A stretch of DNA of 64,000 nt from an uncultured Wenzhouxiangella sp. (GCA_937876395.1 CALEIM010000127.1:1-64000), one strand, 5' to 3'. Numbered from the stretch's first letter, positions 40,104 through 49,787 are shown. Translations and numbers: made by a program. Notes: a model not told the origin generated them from the sequence alone.

Positions 40104-42176
40104 CTATTCGTCCTTGAGGTATTCGGCCAGCCAGGCGTGCACTTCTTCCCAGAAATGGCGCGCTTCCTTGCCGTTCATGATCCAGTGGTTGGCGTCGTGA
40201 AACACCAGCAGGCGTGAGGGAACCTGCATGCGCTGCAGATAGGCCCAGGCGGCCAGGGTCTGGTTGAGCGGCACGCGGTAATCTTTCTCGCCGATGGTCA
40301 GCATCGTCGGGGTGGCAAAGTTCTCAACGTAGCTCGACGGACTCTGGTCGCGCCATACCGTGCTGTCGCCCCAGGGCGGGCCGTCGTTCATGCGTTCGCG
40401 GTGATAGATCACGTCGCTGGTCGCCCATTGACCTTCCAGATCGACCAGGCCGGCGTGGCCGACCAGCACGTCGAAGCGGTCGCTGGTGGCCAGCAGCCAG
40501 TTGACCAGATGACCGCCGTAGCTGGCGCCGCTGGCGGCCAGGCGGTCGGGATCAATGAAGTCGTAGCGGTCGATGGCTGCATCCATGGCCTCGATCAGCT
40601 CCGCGCCGGGCGTGGCCAGCGGATCGCCCTCGATATTGCGCGAGAATTCGGCGCCGTAGCCGACCGAGCCAGTGTAGTCGGTCATCAGCACCACATAACC
40701 TGCCGAGGCGATCAGGTGCGGGCTCCAGCGCACGTGGTCGGTATCCATCGACGAGCTGAACGGTCCGCCGTGGATGAACAGCACCAGCGGATAGCGCTGT
40801 GACTCGTCGAAGTCTGGCGGCAGGGCCAGCCAGCTATGAATTTCGCGGCCCTTGCTGGAGGTGAACCAGAATTCGCGAAACGCCGGACGGTCCAGTCCCG
40901 CCACGCGCTCGGCGTTGAACTCGCTCAGCGGCGTGTGGGTACCGTTTTGCGCATCGATACGCACCAGTTCAGCGGGCACCGACGAGCTTTCCCATACCGC
41001 CAGCAATGCGTCTGCACCGGCCTGGATTGCGCCATAGACGCCGCGGCTGTCGGCGTCGAGCCGTCGCACTTCGCCGCCCTGGGCCGGCAGAGCAAACAGG
41101 CGAACGCGGCCGTGTTCGGCAGCGCTCAGGTAGATGGTGTCGCCGTCGAGACTGAAATCCCAGCTATTGACCGATCGGTCAAAATCATCGGTAAGCAGCT
41201 CAAGCTCGCCAGCAATCGTATCCCCGGCCCACTCGGCCCGGGCCAGTTCGCCGTGGTTGTAGGCCCAGTCGTTGATGGGCGAATAGCGGCAGTACAGCGC
41301 GCTGCCGTCTCTGGAGAAGCGAGCGCTGCTACAGCCGAAATGCTCGCCTTCGGTTACCGCGCGGATGTTGTCACCCGACAGCGGCAAGCGGTAGAGCTGG
41401 CGTTGAACGACTGAGTGAGCTGCCTGGTGGAGATTAATGGTGGCCGTAACGATCAGGGCGTCGCCCTCCGGCGTCCACACCGCGTTGAGGCCGCCTTCAT
41501 AGCCTGGCCCGGAGACCAGCTCGCTGCCGAACATCAGGTCACGCACTTCGGCATTGGGTCGGGCATCCTGGACGAACAGGCGCTTTTGTTTTTGACTGCG
41601 CCAGTGGTCCCAGTTGCGCACCGGAAAATAATCGTAGCGCGACGCGTTGATGCCGTCTTCCTTGTCTGCCTTGCTGCGTTCGGCGTTGGCCTCGCTGCCT
41701 TCGGCCTCGGGCCAGACCGTGCTTTCAAAGGCAATCCGGCTGCCGTCAGGACTCCATTTGGGGTTCGATGCGCCGGCAGAAAAATCGGTGATTCGCTCTG
41801 CCTCACCGGGCCCGCTCATGTCGAGCACATAAACTTGAGCCTGCTCGTCGTCGCCACGTTTGGCTGAAAAGGCGATCGCGCCGCCGTCGGGTCGCCAGTC
41901 CACGCCGGATTCTCCCGACCGGGTCGACGTCAGCCGGCGCGGCGCCTCAGAGCCATCGACCGCCACCAGCCACAGATCGGATACCGTCTCATCTTTCTCG
42001 TAGGACGGCTCGGTGACCGACAGCACGGCCAGCGCACCGTCCGGACTGACCACCGGTGAACCGAGACGTTTCATCTGCCACACGTCTTCGTGGGTGACCG
42101 GCCGAAGCTCCTCGGCCAGGGCCTGCGGGGCGCCAATGAGAAGGGCAAAAGTGAAAACGGCGAACTGCTTGATCAT
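40104..42176 (-). CDS. S9 family peptidase (acylaminoacyl/dipeptidyl peptidase-like)
   Basis: This 690-residue exported peptidase has a signal peptide (FAVFTFALLIGAPQALA). A TolB/propeller region follows (repeat blades such as SPKWSPDGSRIAF and GVDWRPDGGAIAFS). The C-terminal hydrolase domain has Ser in GASYGGHLVNW (about 550), Asp in GEKDYRVP (about 630) and His in DANHW (about 662). It probably degrades peptides in the periplasm. It lies downstream of the Wadjet operon on the same strand but is separated by about 80 bases, so it is likely independent. It shows no C-terminal extension, unlike the S9 peptidase at 32,179. Confidence 0.92.
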   Translation of the reverse strand: MIKQFAVFTFALLIGAPQALAEELRPVTHEDVWQMKRLGSPVVSPDGALAVLSVTEPSYEKDETVSDLWLVAVDGSEAPRRLTSTRSGESGVDWRPDGGAIAFSAKRGDDEQAQVYVLDMSGPGEAERITDFSAGASNPKWSPDGSRIAFESTVWPEAEGSEANAERSKADKEDGINASRYDYFPVRNWDHWRSQKQKRLFVQDARPNAEVRDLMFGSELVSGPGYEGGLNAVWTPEGDALIVTATINLHQAAHSVVQRQLYRLPLSGDNIRAVTEGEHFGCSSARFSRDGSALYCRYSPINDWAYNHGELARAEWAGDTIAGELELLTDDFDRSVNSWDFSLDGDTIYLSAAEHGRVRLFALPAQGGEVRRLDADSRGVYGAIQAGADALLAVWESSSVPAELVRIDAQNGTHTPLSEFNAERVAGLDRPAFREFWFTSSKGREIHSWLALPPDFDESQRYPLVLFIHGGPFSSSMDTDHVRWSPHLIASAGYVVLMTDYTGSVGYGAEFSRNIEGDPLATPGAELIEAMDAAIDRYDFIDPDRLAASGASYGGHLVNWLLATSDRFDVLVGHAGLVDLEGQWATSDVIYHRERMNDGPPWGDSTVWRDQSPSSYVENFATPTMLTIGEKDYRVPLNQTLAAWAYLQRMQVPSRLLVFHDANHWIMNGKEARHFWEEVHAWLAEYLKDE

Positions 42177-42259
42177 GCGCTGCTCCAAAAATATCAGACC
42201 GCCGACCATGATACCGATGTCGGCCGCCTACAACAGGGCTGACCCCGGTCGAAGATGGA

Positions 42260-43471
42260 TCAGCGATCTTGCAGATTACCCAGGCTGGCAAGAAAGCGCT
42301 TCAGCCAGGTAAAGCGCACGTGTTCCTGCTCCAGACGTATACGCGGACCCAGGTGGTCGTCTCGCAGCGCGCGATACAGCGCCTGTTCGGCCTTGTCGAG
42401 CTGGTCGAGCTCACCACTGTAGCGGCGGTCGGCAGGCTCCTGGCCCCACAGGTCGCGATGAGCGTCCAGCGTGGTCCGATCCATCAGGAATGACCTTGCT
42501 TGCGGAAAATAGTGGCGCAGTCGGTTGAGAATGGCGAATCCGTGGGTGTCGATATCGCCCCAGTACCAGCAGTGCAGGCGGCGCAGCCAGTCGATGTCGG
42601 CCAGCCGATCCAGACCATAGCCCAGGCCGAAAATGACAATCGCGCGCGGATGGTCGGGAAAGACCAGGCCGTTTATTTCGTTTTCGGTGATGAACATCGT
42701 GTCGACGGCCAGATCAAGGCCGTTGAACTCTGCGGCCGGAACCGACAGATCGCTGAGGCCGTGAAACCTGAGGGTCGGATCAAGCATGCGAAAGCGCAGC
42801 AGCGCCGGACGGTTTTTGAGGCCGTAACGCTGGTTGAAGCCGCGTGCTCCAATTGCCGTCGGGTCGATAGCCCCCCCAGGAAGAACGACATCCAGCAGTT
42901 CAGACAGCAGACGGCGGCGGTTTTCGATGAACTTCGTGTCCACGCCGGGGATATCGAGCTGGCGCAGAAAAATGCCGGGGCGCGGGCGCTGCTGAAAATA
43001 ATGCAGGATGGCAAGCAGACGGGGCCAGTCATCCAGATGGTTCAGGGCCACAAGCGGACGGCGTACCAGCCAGCTTTGCAGAACGGGAAACTCGGCCAGC
43101 AGATCGGCGGCCAGCTCCTCGAAGCGCTGAGCCTGGCGGGTTTTACCGATCAGGCGAAGCGCATCGTCGGCGCTGGGCAAGACGATTGCGACCGGCATTC
43201 GATTGCGGCCCACGACGCGGTGGTTGATTTCTCGCCACTCGATGGCATAGCCGTGGCCACGCTGTTCGCAGGAGCCTGCCAGCAGTTCGGCAACCCAAGT
43301 GCGTACGGCGTCAAATTGATCGACAAGATCACCTGGCCGGGGTCTACCCAGGCGCAGGCGTAGCGGGAACAGTTGGCTGTCGGAATCGAGTCGGTCAGCC
43401 AACAGCCGACCCGAGTCCCAGAGCCGGCGTGTCTGGTCTATCAGGTCCTTCGGCGTGGTCCAGCGGCTCAC
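42260..43471 (-). CDS. jetD: Wadjet nuclease subunit JetD (DUF3322-DUF2220)
   Basis: This 403-residue protein has an N-terminal DUF3322 domain (SRWTTPKDLIDQTRRLWDSG, WRE segment at about 95) and a C-terminal DUF2220 TOPRIM-like domain. The acidic residues are FITENEINGL (about 260) and WGDIDTHGF (about 306). JetD is the topoisomerase-VI-like nuclease that cuts circular plasmid DNA once the Jet SMC complex has extruded it. The start is GTG at 43,471, overlapping the jetC stop as GTGA and matching the family N-terminus; earlier in-frame sequence overlaps jetC and is not conserved. It is last of four coupled genes. Confidence 0.93.
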   Translation of the reverse strand: MSRWTTPKDLIDQTRRLWDSGRLLADRLDSDSQLFPLRLRLGRPRPGDLVDQFDAVRTWVAELLAGSCEQRGHGYAIEWREINHRVVGRNRMPVAIVLPSADDALRLIGKTRQAQRFEELAADLLAEFPVLQSWLVRRPLVALNHLDDWPRLLAILHYFQQRPRPGIFLRQLDIPGVDTKFIENRRRLLSELLDVVLPGGAIDPTAIGARGFNQRYGLKNRPALLRFRMLDPTLRFHGLSDLSVPAAEFNGLDLAVDTMFITENEINGLVFPDHPRAIVIFGLGYGLDRLADIDWLRRLHCWYWGDIDTHGFAILNRLRHYFPQARSFLMDRTTLDAHRDLWGQEPADRRYSGELDQLDKAEQALYRALRDDHLGPRIRLEQEHVRFTWLKRFLASLGNLQDR

Positions 43472-46400
43472 GATGCCGGCGTCGTACTGATTTTGCGCGC
43501 GGCTCGTTCGGCCTGGTATTCTTCGATGCTCAGGTTGCGCAGCAGGGATTGCTGGCCGTCGGGATTGTTGACAAAGCCGACGCTCGCCACGAAGGGTTCG
43601 ATGATGTGAATCTTTTGCAGCGGGGTGACGATCAAAAGCTGTAGATTGAGGCGACCGAATAGCTCCAGCCCGTAGCGGGCCGATTCGTCGGAGCCGCGGC
43701 CAAAGGCTTCGTCGATGACCACGAAGCGAAACGAGCTGGAGCGCTTTTCGCCCCACTGAAGGCCGAACTGGTAGGCCAGGCTGGCGGCCAGCACGGTGTA
43801 GGCAAGCTTTTCCTTCTGGCCGCCGGACTTGCCGCCGGAATCGGCGTAATGCTCGTGCTCGCGATCGTCCTCGCGCCAGCGTTCAGATGCGGAAAATACG
43901 AACCAGTTGCGCACATCGGTGACCTTGCGTGTCCAGCGCCGGTCCAGCTCAGCCGAGCCTTCGCGGCCGCGGAACCGGCTGATGATGTCGCGCACCTGAA
44001 GAAACTTCTGTTCGGAATAGTGATCGTCTCCTGAACCGGTCGTGGTGCCCTCGGTACACGCGCGCAGTTTGCCCTGAAACTCGCGTACTTCAACATCGCT
44101 GGCCGTTTCGGCAAGCAGCCGGATATAACGCCCTTTTTCGTAATCGATCTCGTGCAGTGAGCGGTTGATGATTTCGATGCGCTCCTGAATCTGTAAGCGT
44201 TCACGGTGCAGCAGGGCCTGGAAAGCGGCGATCTCGCGAATGGTGTTTTCGTTCAGCAGCTCCTTGAAGCGCTGCTCGAAACGCGGCAGATCGTCGCTGG
44301 CCAAAGAATCGAGCAAGCGGCGGTACTCGTCGGCGGCCGCGACGCTGATATCGGCCTCAAGCGCATCTTGCGGCCAGCGGTGATGAAAGTTCTGCATACC
44401 AGTGAGGATGCGATCATTGAGCCGGCCGATAGCGCTGGCCTCGCTGTCGATACGTGCGCCCAGCCAGGCGCGGAATTCGCGCTGGCGCGCCTCGGCACCG
44501 CCGAGCTTGACGGGCTGATCGCCGAGTGCCTGTTCGCGCAAGTTCTCAAGCCGTGCGAACCAGTGCTCACGGGTATCCTTTTCAAGCTCGTCGATCAGGC
44601 CTTCGGCATCCAGCCGGTCTTCGTGCGCCTGGCGAATGCGTTCCTCGGTGGTGCTGAGCTGTTGCTGGCGTCGTTCAAGCTGCTCTTCGGTTTCCGTACT
44701 GTCCTGATCCAGAGCGTCGAGCTGGCCGCGCAGAGTTTTGAGGATGTCTGATTCCTCGCGCAGTTGCCGGTGCTCGGCCTCCAGTTCGGTAATGCGACTG
44801 GCCACTTCGGACCAGTTCAGACGCTCGAAATCTTCGAACATTTCCAGCCGGCTGGCATTGCCCAAACGCTCGCCGAGGGCTTTGAGCCCGGCCTCCAGTT
44901 CGGCAATACCGGCCGCCAATTCCTGTATGCGTTTTTCCAGCCCGCTGCGCTGATCGCTGAGCGCGCGAATCTTGTTCTCGTTGCTCCAGCCGAGCACATA
45001 GCGGGTGCGGTCGTCGATCGCGTGACGGTCGTCTTTTTCGTGGCGGATACCGCCGCTTTTGACCTGGCCGGCGTGGGTGATGGCGCGCTGCTCGCGGCGG
45101 AAGCGATCCATGTCAGCACAGCAGACGTGATCAAAGCGCCGATTCAGTTCGTGCTCCAGCCAGGCGTAGCAGCCGCTGTCGGTGCGGATCGCAAGCTTGC
45201 GGCTGAGTGCATCCGGATGGGGTCGGTCGGCGCTGGCGCTTTTGGGTTCGCGCAGGCGGTAGTAGACCAGGCGCCCGCGCAAGCGGGTGGCATCAACCCA
45301 TTCGGCCACGGCCTGATAGTTCGGATCAGGAATCAGCAGCGACAGGGCAAAGCCGTGCAACAGGCGCTCAATTGCTCCTTCCCAGTCGCGCTCGTCGGCG
45401 TGGACCTGGATCAGCTCGCCGGCGAAGGGCAGTTCGTCGGGTTCGAGCTTGAGCGCTCGACACAGCTCGCCGCGCAGGGCGAGCATGGCTGCCGGGATGT
45501 TGGAGCGGCGCGCCTTGAGCGAAGTCAGCTCGCGCTCGGTTTCACTGTGTTGGTCGCGCAGCTTTTTAAGATCCACGGACTGTTCGATGCGCTCGTCTTG
45601 CTGCCGCGCCTGAAGCGCTTCGGTGCTTTCACGCAGCGTGTGCAGGGCGGCGCGGTTGTCATGGAACAGTTCGGCTGTGCCGGCGTCGGGCAGTTTCAGT
45701 TCGTCGGCCAGCTCGCTGTAGCGTTCAGCCTGGCGTTTGCGTTCGGCCTTTTCGACCCGGCAGCGCTCGATTTCTTCGCCAATGCGTTCGAGCCGGCCGC
45801 CGCCGTTGTCGGCAATGGCCTGCCGCAGATCGTCTCGCTGCCGGCGCTGCTCGCTGCGACGGGTTTTGAGCTTCCCAACCTGTCCGGCAAGCTTTTTCTG
45901 ATCCCGGTTGAGCGATTCGATGCGCTGATCGAGCAGGCTGATCTTGAGGCTGGCAAACCAGGCGCTGAGCGCCTCGCGACAGCCGCGCAGATCATCAGCC
46001 TGGGCGCTGCGCTGTGCATGCTCATCGACATTGGCGACAATGGGAGTCAACGCATCGATCTGGTCGCGAGCCTTGAGCACCGCCTCGTGGGCGCGGTTGA
46101 GGTCGTCGAAATGCCGGATCAGTTCTTCAATGCGTTTTTCGGTGGCGGCCGGCTGCAGCATGTGTTCGCGGACAAATTCGGTCAGATTGCCCACCGATTT
46201 CATGGAGACGGTCTGATTGAACAGTTCCAGGGCCTGATCATTCTTGATGCCGAGCTTGCGCCGCAAGGCCGAGCCGTAGGCTGGAAAGGCAGTGTGCAGT
46301 TCGACGTGATCAAGTGCGCGCAGGCCTCTGCGCAGATCCTTGAGGTCACTGCCGAAGCCTGAAAAATGCTCGCCGATACTCAGTGGCCGATCGGCGGTGA

Positions 46401-46854
46401 TGTAAAACCGTTCGGGCTGACCGCGGCTGTCGGTGATCCAGAACACCTGAGCGAGGGTGACGTGGCGGTCAAAGCCCTCGTTGTAGAAGTGGCCGAGAAT
46501 GACCGAGTAGCTGTTGTGGTCGCGAAGCGCCACCGGCCGGACCGACAGACCGGCATCACCGCGTTCGGACTTGTAGTGGCCGAGCACATAAGAGCGCAAC
46601 GAGCGTTCGCGTGCTTCGGCTCCGGCTGCCTTGTTGTAGGTGATGCGCTGGGCCGGTACCAACAGGGTGGTGACCGCATCCACCAGGGTGGACTTGCCCG
46701 AGCCGATATCGCCGGTGACCAGGCAGTTGGCGCCGTTCGGGCTGAGCTGCCAGATGTGCCGGTCAAAGGTGCCCCAGTTGAGCAGATCCAGGCGGTGCAG
46801 GCGATAGCCAGCGCGGGCATCGTCGGTGGCAAAATCCAGGGCCAGTCCGTCCAT
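43468..46854 (-). CDS. jetC: Wadjet SMC-like ATPase JetC
   Basis: This 1,128-residue MukB-like SMC ATPase has Walker A GDIGSGKST at residues 48-56 and long coiled coils with a hinge-like region in the middle. The C-terminal signature SGGKSGGQKEKL is near residue 1,010, with Walker B FVVIDEAFG near 1,043. It forms the motor of the Wadjet complex that loops small circular DNA for cleavage. The ATG at 46,854 lies 7 bases after the jetB stop; the upstream in-frame extension is not conserved. The large antisense frame across it is a shadow. Confidence 0.95.
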   Translation of the reverse strand: MDGLALDFATDDARAGYRLHRLDLLNWGTFDRHIWQLSPNGANCLVTGDIGSGKSTLVDAVTTLLVPAQRITYNKAAGAEARERSLRSYVLGHYKSERGDAGLSVRPVALRDHNSYSVILGHFYNEGFDRHVTLAQVFWITDSRGQPERFYITADRPLSIGEHFSGFGSDLKDLRRGLRALDHVELHTAFPAYGSALRRKLGIKNDQALELFNQTVSMKSVGNLTEFVREHMLQPAATEKRIEELIRHFDDLNRAHEAVLKARDQIDALTPIVANVDEHAQRSAQADDLRGCREALSAWFASLKISLLDQRIESLNRDQKKLAGQVGKLKTRRSEQRRQRDDLRQAIADNGGGRLERIGEEIERCRVEKAERKRQAERYSELADELKLPDAGTAELFHDNRAALHTLRESTEALQARQQDERIEQSVDLKKLRDQHSETERELTSLKARRSNIPAAMLALRGELCRALKLEPDELPFAGELIQVHADERDWEGAIERLLHGFALSLLIPDPNYQAVAEWVDATRLRGRLVYYRLREPKSASADRPHPDALSRKLAIRTDSGCYAWLEHELNRRFDHVCCADMDRFRREQRAITHAGQVKSGGIRHEKDDRHAIDDRTRYVLGWSNENKIRALSDQRSGLEKRIQELAAGIAELEAGLKALGERLGNASRLEMFEDFERLNWSEVASRITELEAEHRQLREESDILKTLRGQLDALDQDSTETEEQLERRQQQLSTTEERIRQAHEDRLDAEGLIDELEKDTREHWFARLENLREQALGDQPVKLGGAEARQREFRAWLGARIDSEASAIGRLNDRILTGMQNFHHRWPQDALEADISVAAADEYRRLLDSLASDDLPRFEQRFKELLNENTIREIAAFQALLHRERLQIQERIEIINRSLHEIDYEKGRYIRLLAETASDVEVREFQGKLRACTEGTTTGSGDDHYSEQKFLQVRDIISRFRGREGSAELDRRWTRKVTDVRNWFVFSASERWREDDREHEHYADSGGKSGGQKEKLAYTVLAASLAYQFGLQWGEKRSSSFRFVVIDEAFGRGSDESARYGLELFGRLNLQLLIVTPLQKIHIIEPFVASVGFVNNPDGQQSLLRNLSIEEYQAERAARKISTTPAS

Positions 46855-46861
46855 TATCAGA

Positions 46862-47443
46862 TCAGTCCTGTGACGCGTGTTCGGCGTATTCGCCGAGGCG
46901 CTGATCAAATTCGTTCAGCCACTGGGCATCGACATAGGCTTTCAAGATGCGGCGGACCTCAAACTGGTCGGATTGTCCTTTGAGCCGGCGCAGAAAGCCC
47001 ATCTCAATGACCTTGTTGATATCCATGCCCAGCCGGTCGGCCAGTTTGGCTTCGTTGGCCGACTCGGGCAGGAACAGGCGCATCAGGTCAAAGATTTCCT
47101 CGCGTGACAGCACCAGCCGCAGCTCGCCGCCGGCGTCGTGCTCGGCGAGCTTTTTGCGCAGCAGAACCAACAGCAGACTGACCGGGTAGCTCAACTGGCG
47201 CCGCGCCATGAGCCTGGGCAGCCCGGTGCCATCCTCGTCATCCGGGCGCTGGCGCAAAAAGGCGTAGCCCTCGGATTCGTCAACGATCAACTCCAGGCCG
47301 AGCACGGCCACATGATCGGAGATTGCGGCCTGAAAATCGAGCAGGTTCTGCCAGTCTTCATGCTTTTGATCGGCATACAGCACGCCTTTGAACAGCGCGA
47401 TCAGCGGCAGGGACAGGCGGGGGTCGGTTGCGGTGTCGGTCAT
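46862..47443 (-). CDS. jetB: Wadjet kite subunit JetB (DUF4194)
   Basis: This 193-residue DUF4194 protein shows family features LSLPLIALFKGVLYADQ, LLDFQAAISDHVAVLGLEL, ARRQLSYPVSLLLVLLRKKL and GFLRRLKGQ. It is the MukE-like kite protein that bridges the kleisin JetA and the SMC JetC. Its ATG overlaps the jetA stop by four bases (ATGA), and jetC starts 7 bases after its stop, as expected for a complex needing fixed stoichiometry. Confidence 0.92.
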   Translation of the reverse strand: MTDTATDPRLSLPLIALFKGVLYADQKHEDWQNLLDFQAAISDHVAVLGLELIVDESEGYAFLRQRPDDEDGTGLPRLMARRQLSYPVSLLLVLLRKKLAEHDAGGELRLVLSREEIFDLMRLFLPESANEAKLADRLGMDINKVIEMGFLRRLKGQSDQFEVRRILKAYVDAQWLNEFDQRLGEYAEHASQD

Positions 47444-48876
47444 CTTGAGAATAATACCAGCGGTATCTGCGCCTGGCGCTGACGGCCCGGTTCCGCGGCC
47501 CAGCTCACAGTCTGGGTTTTTCGTTCGTCAATGATTCCACCGGTACTTTCGGCGGCGATAGCGAGGTAGGTAACCAGCTCGGCCAGACCCTGTTCAAGTG
47601 GCTGGATGTCAATCAGTTCAGCGAGGCTGATCTGATCGCGATCCTGCAAGGCCCGGCGGATGCCGCTTTCCAGTGCGCGGCGATCGACGTGTACCTGCTC
47701 GAACAGGGCCTCGGTGTCGATCAAGCGGTCGTCGGCAAGCCTTGCATCGGCCTGGATATCGGGGCGCAGCGGCGGGCTAAACAACGGACGGTCCATCACC
47801 AGATCGATTTCAGGGATGGGCATGTCCAGGCTCATCTTGAGCTGGCGCGGCGCTTCGTCGCGCACCGCAACACCTTTGCGCTCCAGGTCACGGATCAGTT
47901 CCATGATGCGCCGGTTTTCCAGCCACACCTGATCATCGAGAAAACGGCGTAACTGTTCGGACAGCCGGGCGACGGTGCGCTGGGTGACTTCGCCGGCCTC
48001 AAGCCAGTCGAAGTGAATCCGTTTGAGGCGGCGGTCGGGTTTGAGTTCCAGCACTGCGTCGAGCGCGAAAGTTTTCTCCAGCAGCTCGCTGAGCTCATCC
48101 TGGCGCGTCGAGGACATCAAGAAATCCCAGAAGGCGCCAAAGCTGCGGCCCTGATCGGAGTCGGCGATGGTGTCGTGTTCACCAAAAACCTCTTCGAGCA
48201 CCTCGCCCTTGCCGCCTTCGAACCAGGTGATGCGCTCACGTACCTGACGATCAAGCTGGCGGAAATTGTGCTCGACTTGACGGAAATCGGCCAGCAGGGT
48301 GCGCGCCGTATCGGTCATTTGCAAAAAGCGTTCCCGGAGGCGAGTGTCGTCCATCAGCGCCAGATCGCCGTCGGTGATCCGGGCGATTTCCGCGTCGATG
48401 GCGGCTCGCCGTTCCTCCAGCTCGGCAATTCTTGCGGCCGGATCGGTTTCCGTACCGCTGACGATCTGGCGCAGCAGATCGAAAATCGTCATCAGGCGGG
48501 ATTCTGCGCCAATGAACTGTGGCTGCTCCAGGGCAACCACCCAGTGGATGGCACTTTCGGCCGCCGGGGTCAGATCGTAATGGGCTTCGTCGCCGTCGGT
48601 GCTGTAGTAGCGACGCAGCCAGGCGCGCTGGTCGTCAGCCCAATCCTTGAGATAGGCCAGAGCCGGGCGCGGGAAGCGCTCGTCTCCATGCACTTCGCGG
48701 ATCCCGGCCAGGTGGTCATCGAGCTGGCTGATGAGCTCACTCTCAGTGATCGCGCGAACGTTCGGCTCGATAAAGCAGCGGTGCAGGAAGCTGACCAGCA
48801 TGGGCGCGTGATCGGCCAGCAGCAGTCGCCAGCCGCCGTGGGCTTCGCGCAGATTGCTCAGGTTGTCGAAGTCCAT
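47440..48876 (-). CDS. jetA: Wadjet kleisin subunit JetA (DUF3375)
   Basis: This 478-residue DUF3375 protein is the MukF-like kleisin of Wadjet, linking the SMC heads and the kite. Landmarks are the N-terminal winged-helix region (DFDNLSNLREAHGGWRLLLA), GDERFPRPALAYLKDWADDQ and YDLTPAAESAIHWV. A coiled segment (IAELEERRAAIDAEIARI) and an EADKTF-like region around EKTFALDAVL follow. It is first in the minus-strand jetABCD operon. About 134 bases separate it from mscL, including a GC hairpin that probably isolates the operon. Confidence 0.93.
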   Translation of the reverse strand: MDFDNLSNLREAHGGWRLLLADHAPMLVSFLHRCFIEPNVRAITESELISQLDDHLAGIREVHGDERFPRPALAYLKDWADDQRAWLRRYYSTDGDEAHYDLTPAAESAIHWVVALEQPQFIGAESRLMTIFDLLRQIVSGTETDPAARIAELEERRAAIDAEIARITDGDLALMDDTRLRERFLQMTDTARTLLADFRQVEHNFRQLDRQVRERITWFEGGKGEVLEEVFGEHDTIADSDQGRSFGAFWDFLMSSTRQDELSELLEKTFALDAVLELKPDRRLKRIHFDWLEAGEVTQRTVARLSEQLRRFLDDQVWLENRRIMELIRDLERKGVAVRDEAPRQLKMSLDMPIPEIDLVMDRPLFSPPLRPDIQADARLADDRLIDTEALFEQVHVDRRALESGIRRALQDRDQISLAELIDIQPLEQGLAELVTYLAIAAESTGGIIDERKTQTVSWAAEPGRQRQAQIPLVLFSR

Positions 48877-48986
48877 GGAGCGGATTCTACCCGTCCGCAG
48901 GCCAGCCGCGACGCAATCCGGCTGAAGTGCGGGTCGGAATATGGACCCGTCGGGACCGCCGGGTCATGGCTGTGGAAGCCAGCGAG

Positions 48987-49004
48987 TGCGGCGCGGGCGC
49001 CGCA
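48987..49004 (-). terminator. Hairpin between mscL and jetA
   Basis: TGCGGCGC and GCGCCGCA flank a 2-base loop, following the mscL stop on the minus strand. No T-run follows, so termination may be weak or Rho-dependent. Confidence 0.45.
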
Positions 49005-49010
49005 TCAGCT

Positions 49011-49412
49011 TCAGGGTTTTTTGAGTTCGTCGCGGATTTCGCGCAGCACCACCAGCTCATCGCTGGGCGGGGCCGGTTCTTCCGGCTTGGCTGCTTCCTT
49101 GCGCTTGAGGCTGTTGATGACCTTCACCGCCACGAAGATTGCCAGGGCAATGATCAGAAAATCGACCAGGTTCTGGAAGAATGCCCCATAGGAGAGCGTG
49201 ACCGCTTCGGCCTCATCGCTGGCCTGCTTGAGCACCACGGCCAGGTCGGAAAAGTCGACCCCGCCAATGGCGATGCCGATGGGCGGCATGATGATGTCAT
49301 TGACCAGCGATTGCACGACCCGGCCAAAGGCGGCGCCAATGATAATACCGACAGCCATATCGACCATATTGCCCTTCACGGCAAACTCACGAAACTCCTG
49401 CAGCATCTTCAT
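49011..49412 (-). CDS. mscL: Large-conductance mechanosensitive channel MscL
   Basis: This 133-residue channel opens under membrane tension to relieve osmotic downshock. It begins with the amphipathic helix [20 protein letters not shown], then TM1 [22 protein letters not shown]. The periplasmic loop and TM2 [17 protein letters not shown] follow, then the C-terminal helical bundle [10 protein letters not shown]. All are in standard family order. The ATG giving MKMLQEF is the family start. It is upstream of the Wadjet operon on the same strand. Confidence 0.95.
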   Translation of the reverse strand: MKMLQEFREFAVKGNMVDMAVGIIIGAAFGRVVQSLVNDIIMPPIGIAIGGVDFSDLAVVLKQASDEAEAVTLSYGAFFQNLVDFLIIALAIFVAVKVINSLKRKEAAKPEEPAPPSDELVVLREIRDELKKP

Positions 49413-49568
49413 TGAATACCCTCCTGATGAACGTAGATGAACATCCGCAGCTCCGTTAGTCTGGCCCGCGGACTTTTGAAGTATATACGCAGACGGGCTG
49501 ACCACTGTTTTACTGTGCGTCGAAAATGGTATCGTCCGCTCTTGAACCCGGCAACAGGAGTGCGAAAC

Positions 49569-49787
49569 ATGGAACGCGAGGAACTGGTCAATGCATTGTT
49601 CAAGGAAGTTGATACCAATGGGGATGGCGTGCTCTCGCGCGGCGAGTTCATTGAACTGGTGCGCTGCCTGACCGGTGAACACGGCATGGGCGTGAGCGCG
49701 AAGATTTTTGACCAGTTCGACACGAATCAGGATGGCGTCATCTCGCGCGACGAAGCGCTGGAAATGGTCATCCAGTACGCGCTTTGA
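49569..49787 (+). CDS. Small EF-hand calcium-binding protein
   Basis: This 72-residue protein has two 12-residue EF-hand loops, [12 protein letters not shown] (15-26) and [12 protein letters not shown] (51-62). Both have ligands at positions 1, 3, 5 and 12 in place, so it should bind two calcium ions. It has no signal peptide, so it is probably cytosolic, a calmodulin-like sensor or buffer of unknown partner. A CAGGAG site lies about 10 bases before the ATG. It lies between mscL (divergent) and mtfA. Confidence 0.9.
   Translation: MEREELVNALFKEVDTNGDGVLSRGEFIELVRCLTGEHGMGVSAKIFDQFDTNQDGVISRDEALEMVIQYAL

Larger units (their letters stand above)
42260..48876 (-). other. Type I Wadjet (JetABCD) anti-plasmid system
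   Basis: Four genes in the canonical order jetA-jetB-jetC-jetD occupy about 6.6 kb with coupled starts (ATGA, a 7-base gap, GTGA). All catalytic motifs seen are intact: the SMC Walker A/B and signature in JetC, and the TOPRIM acidic residues in JetD. The system recognises and cleaves small circular DNA by loop extrusion, limiting plasmid maintenance and transformation. It sits between housekeeping genes (mscL and an S9 peptidase), with no integrase, att site or tRNA at its edges. Confidence 0.93.

Noticed and set aside
40104..42176. S9 peptidase as part of the Wadjet operon
   Set aside because: It encodes an exported peptidase, has its own signal peptide and a spacing of about 80 bases, and is not a Wadjet component.
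43468..46854. JetC as MukB or SbcC housekeeping condensin
   Set aside because: Flanking DUF3375, DUF4194 and DUF3322-DUF2220 genes in strict order identify it as the Wadjet SMC; MukF, MukE and SbcD are absent.
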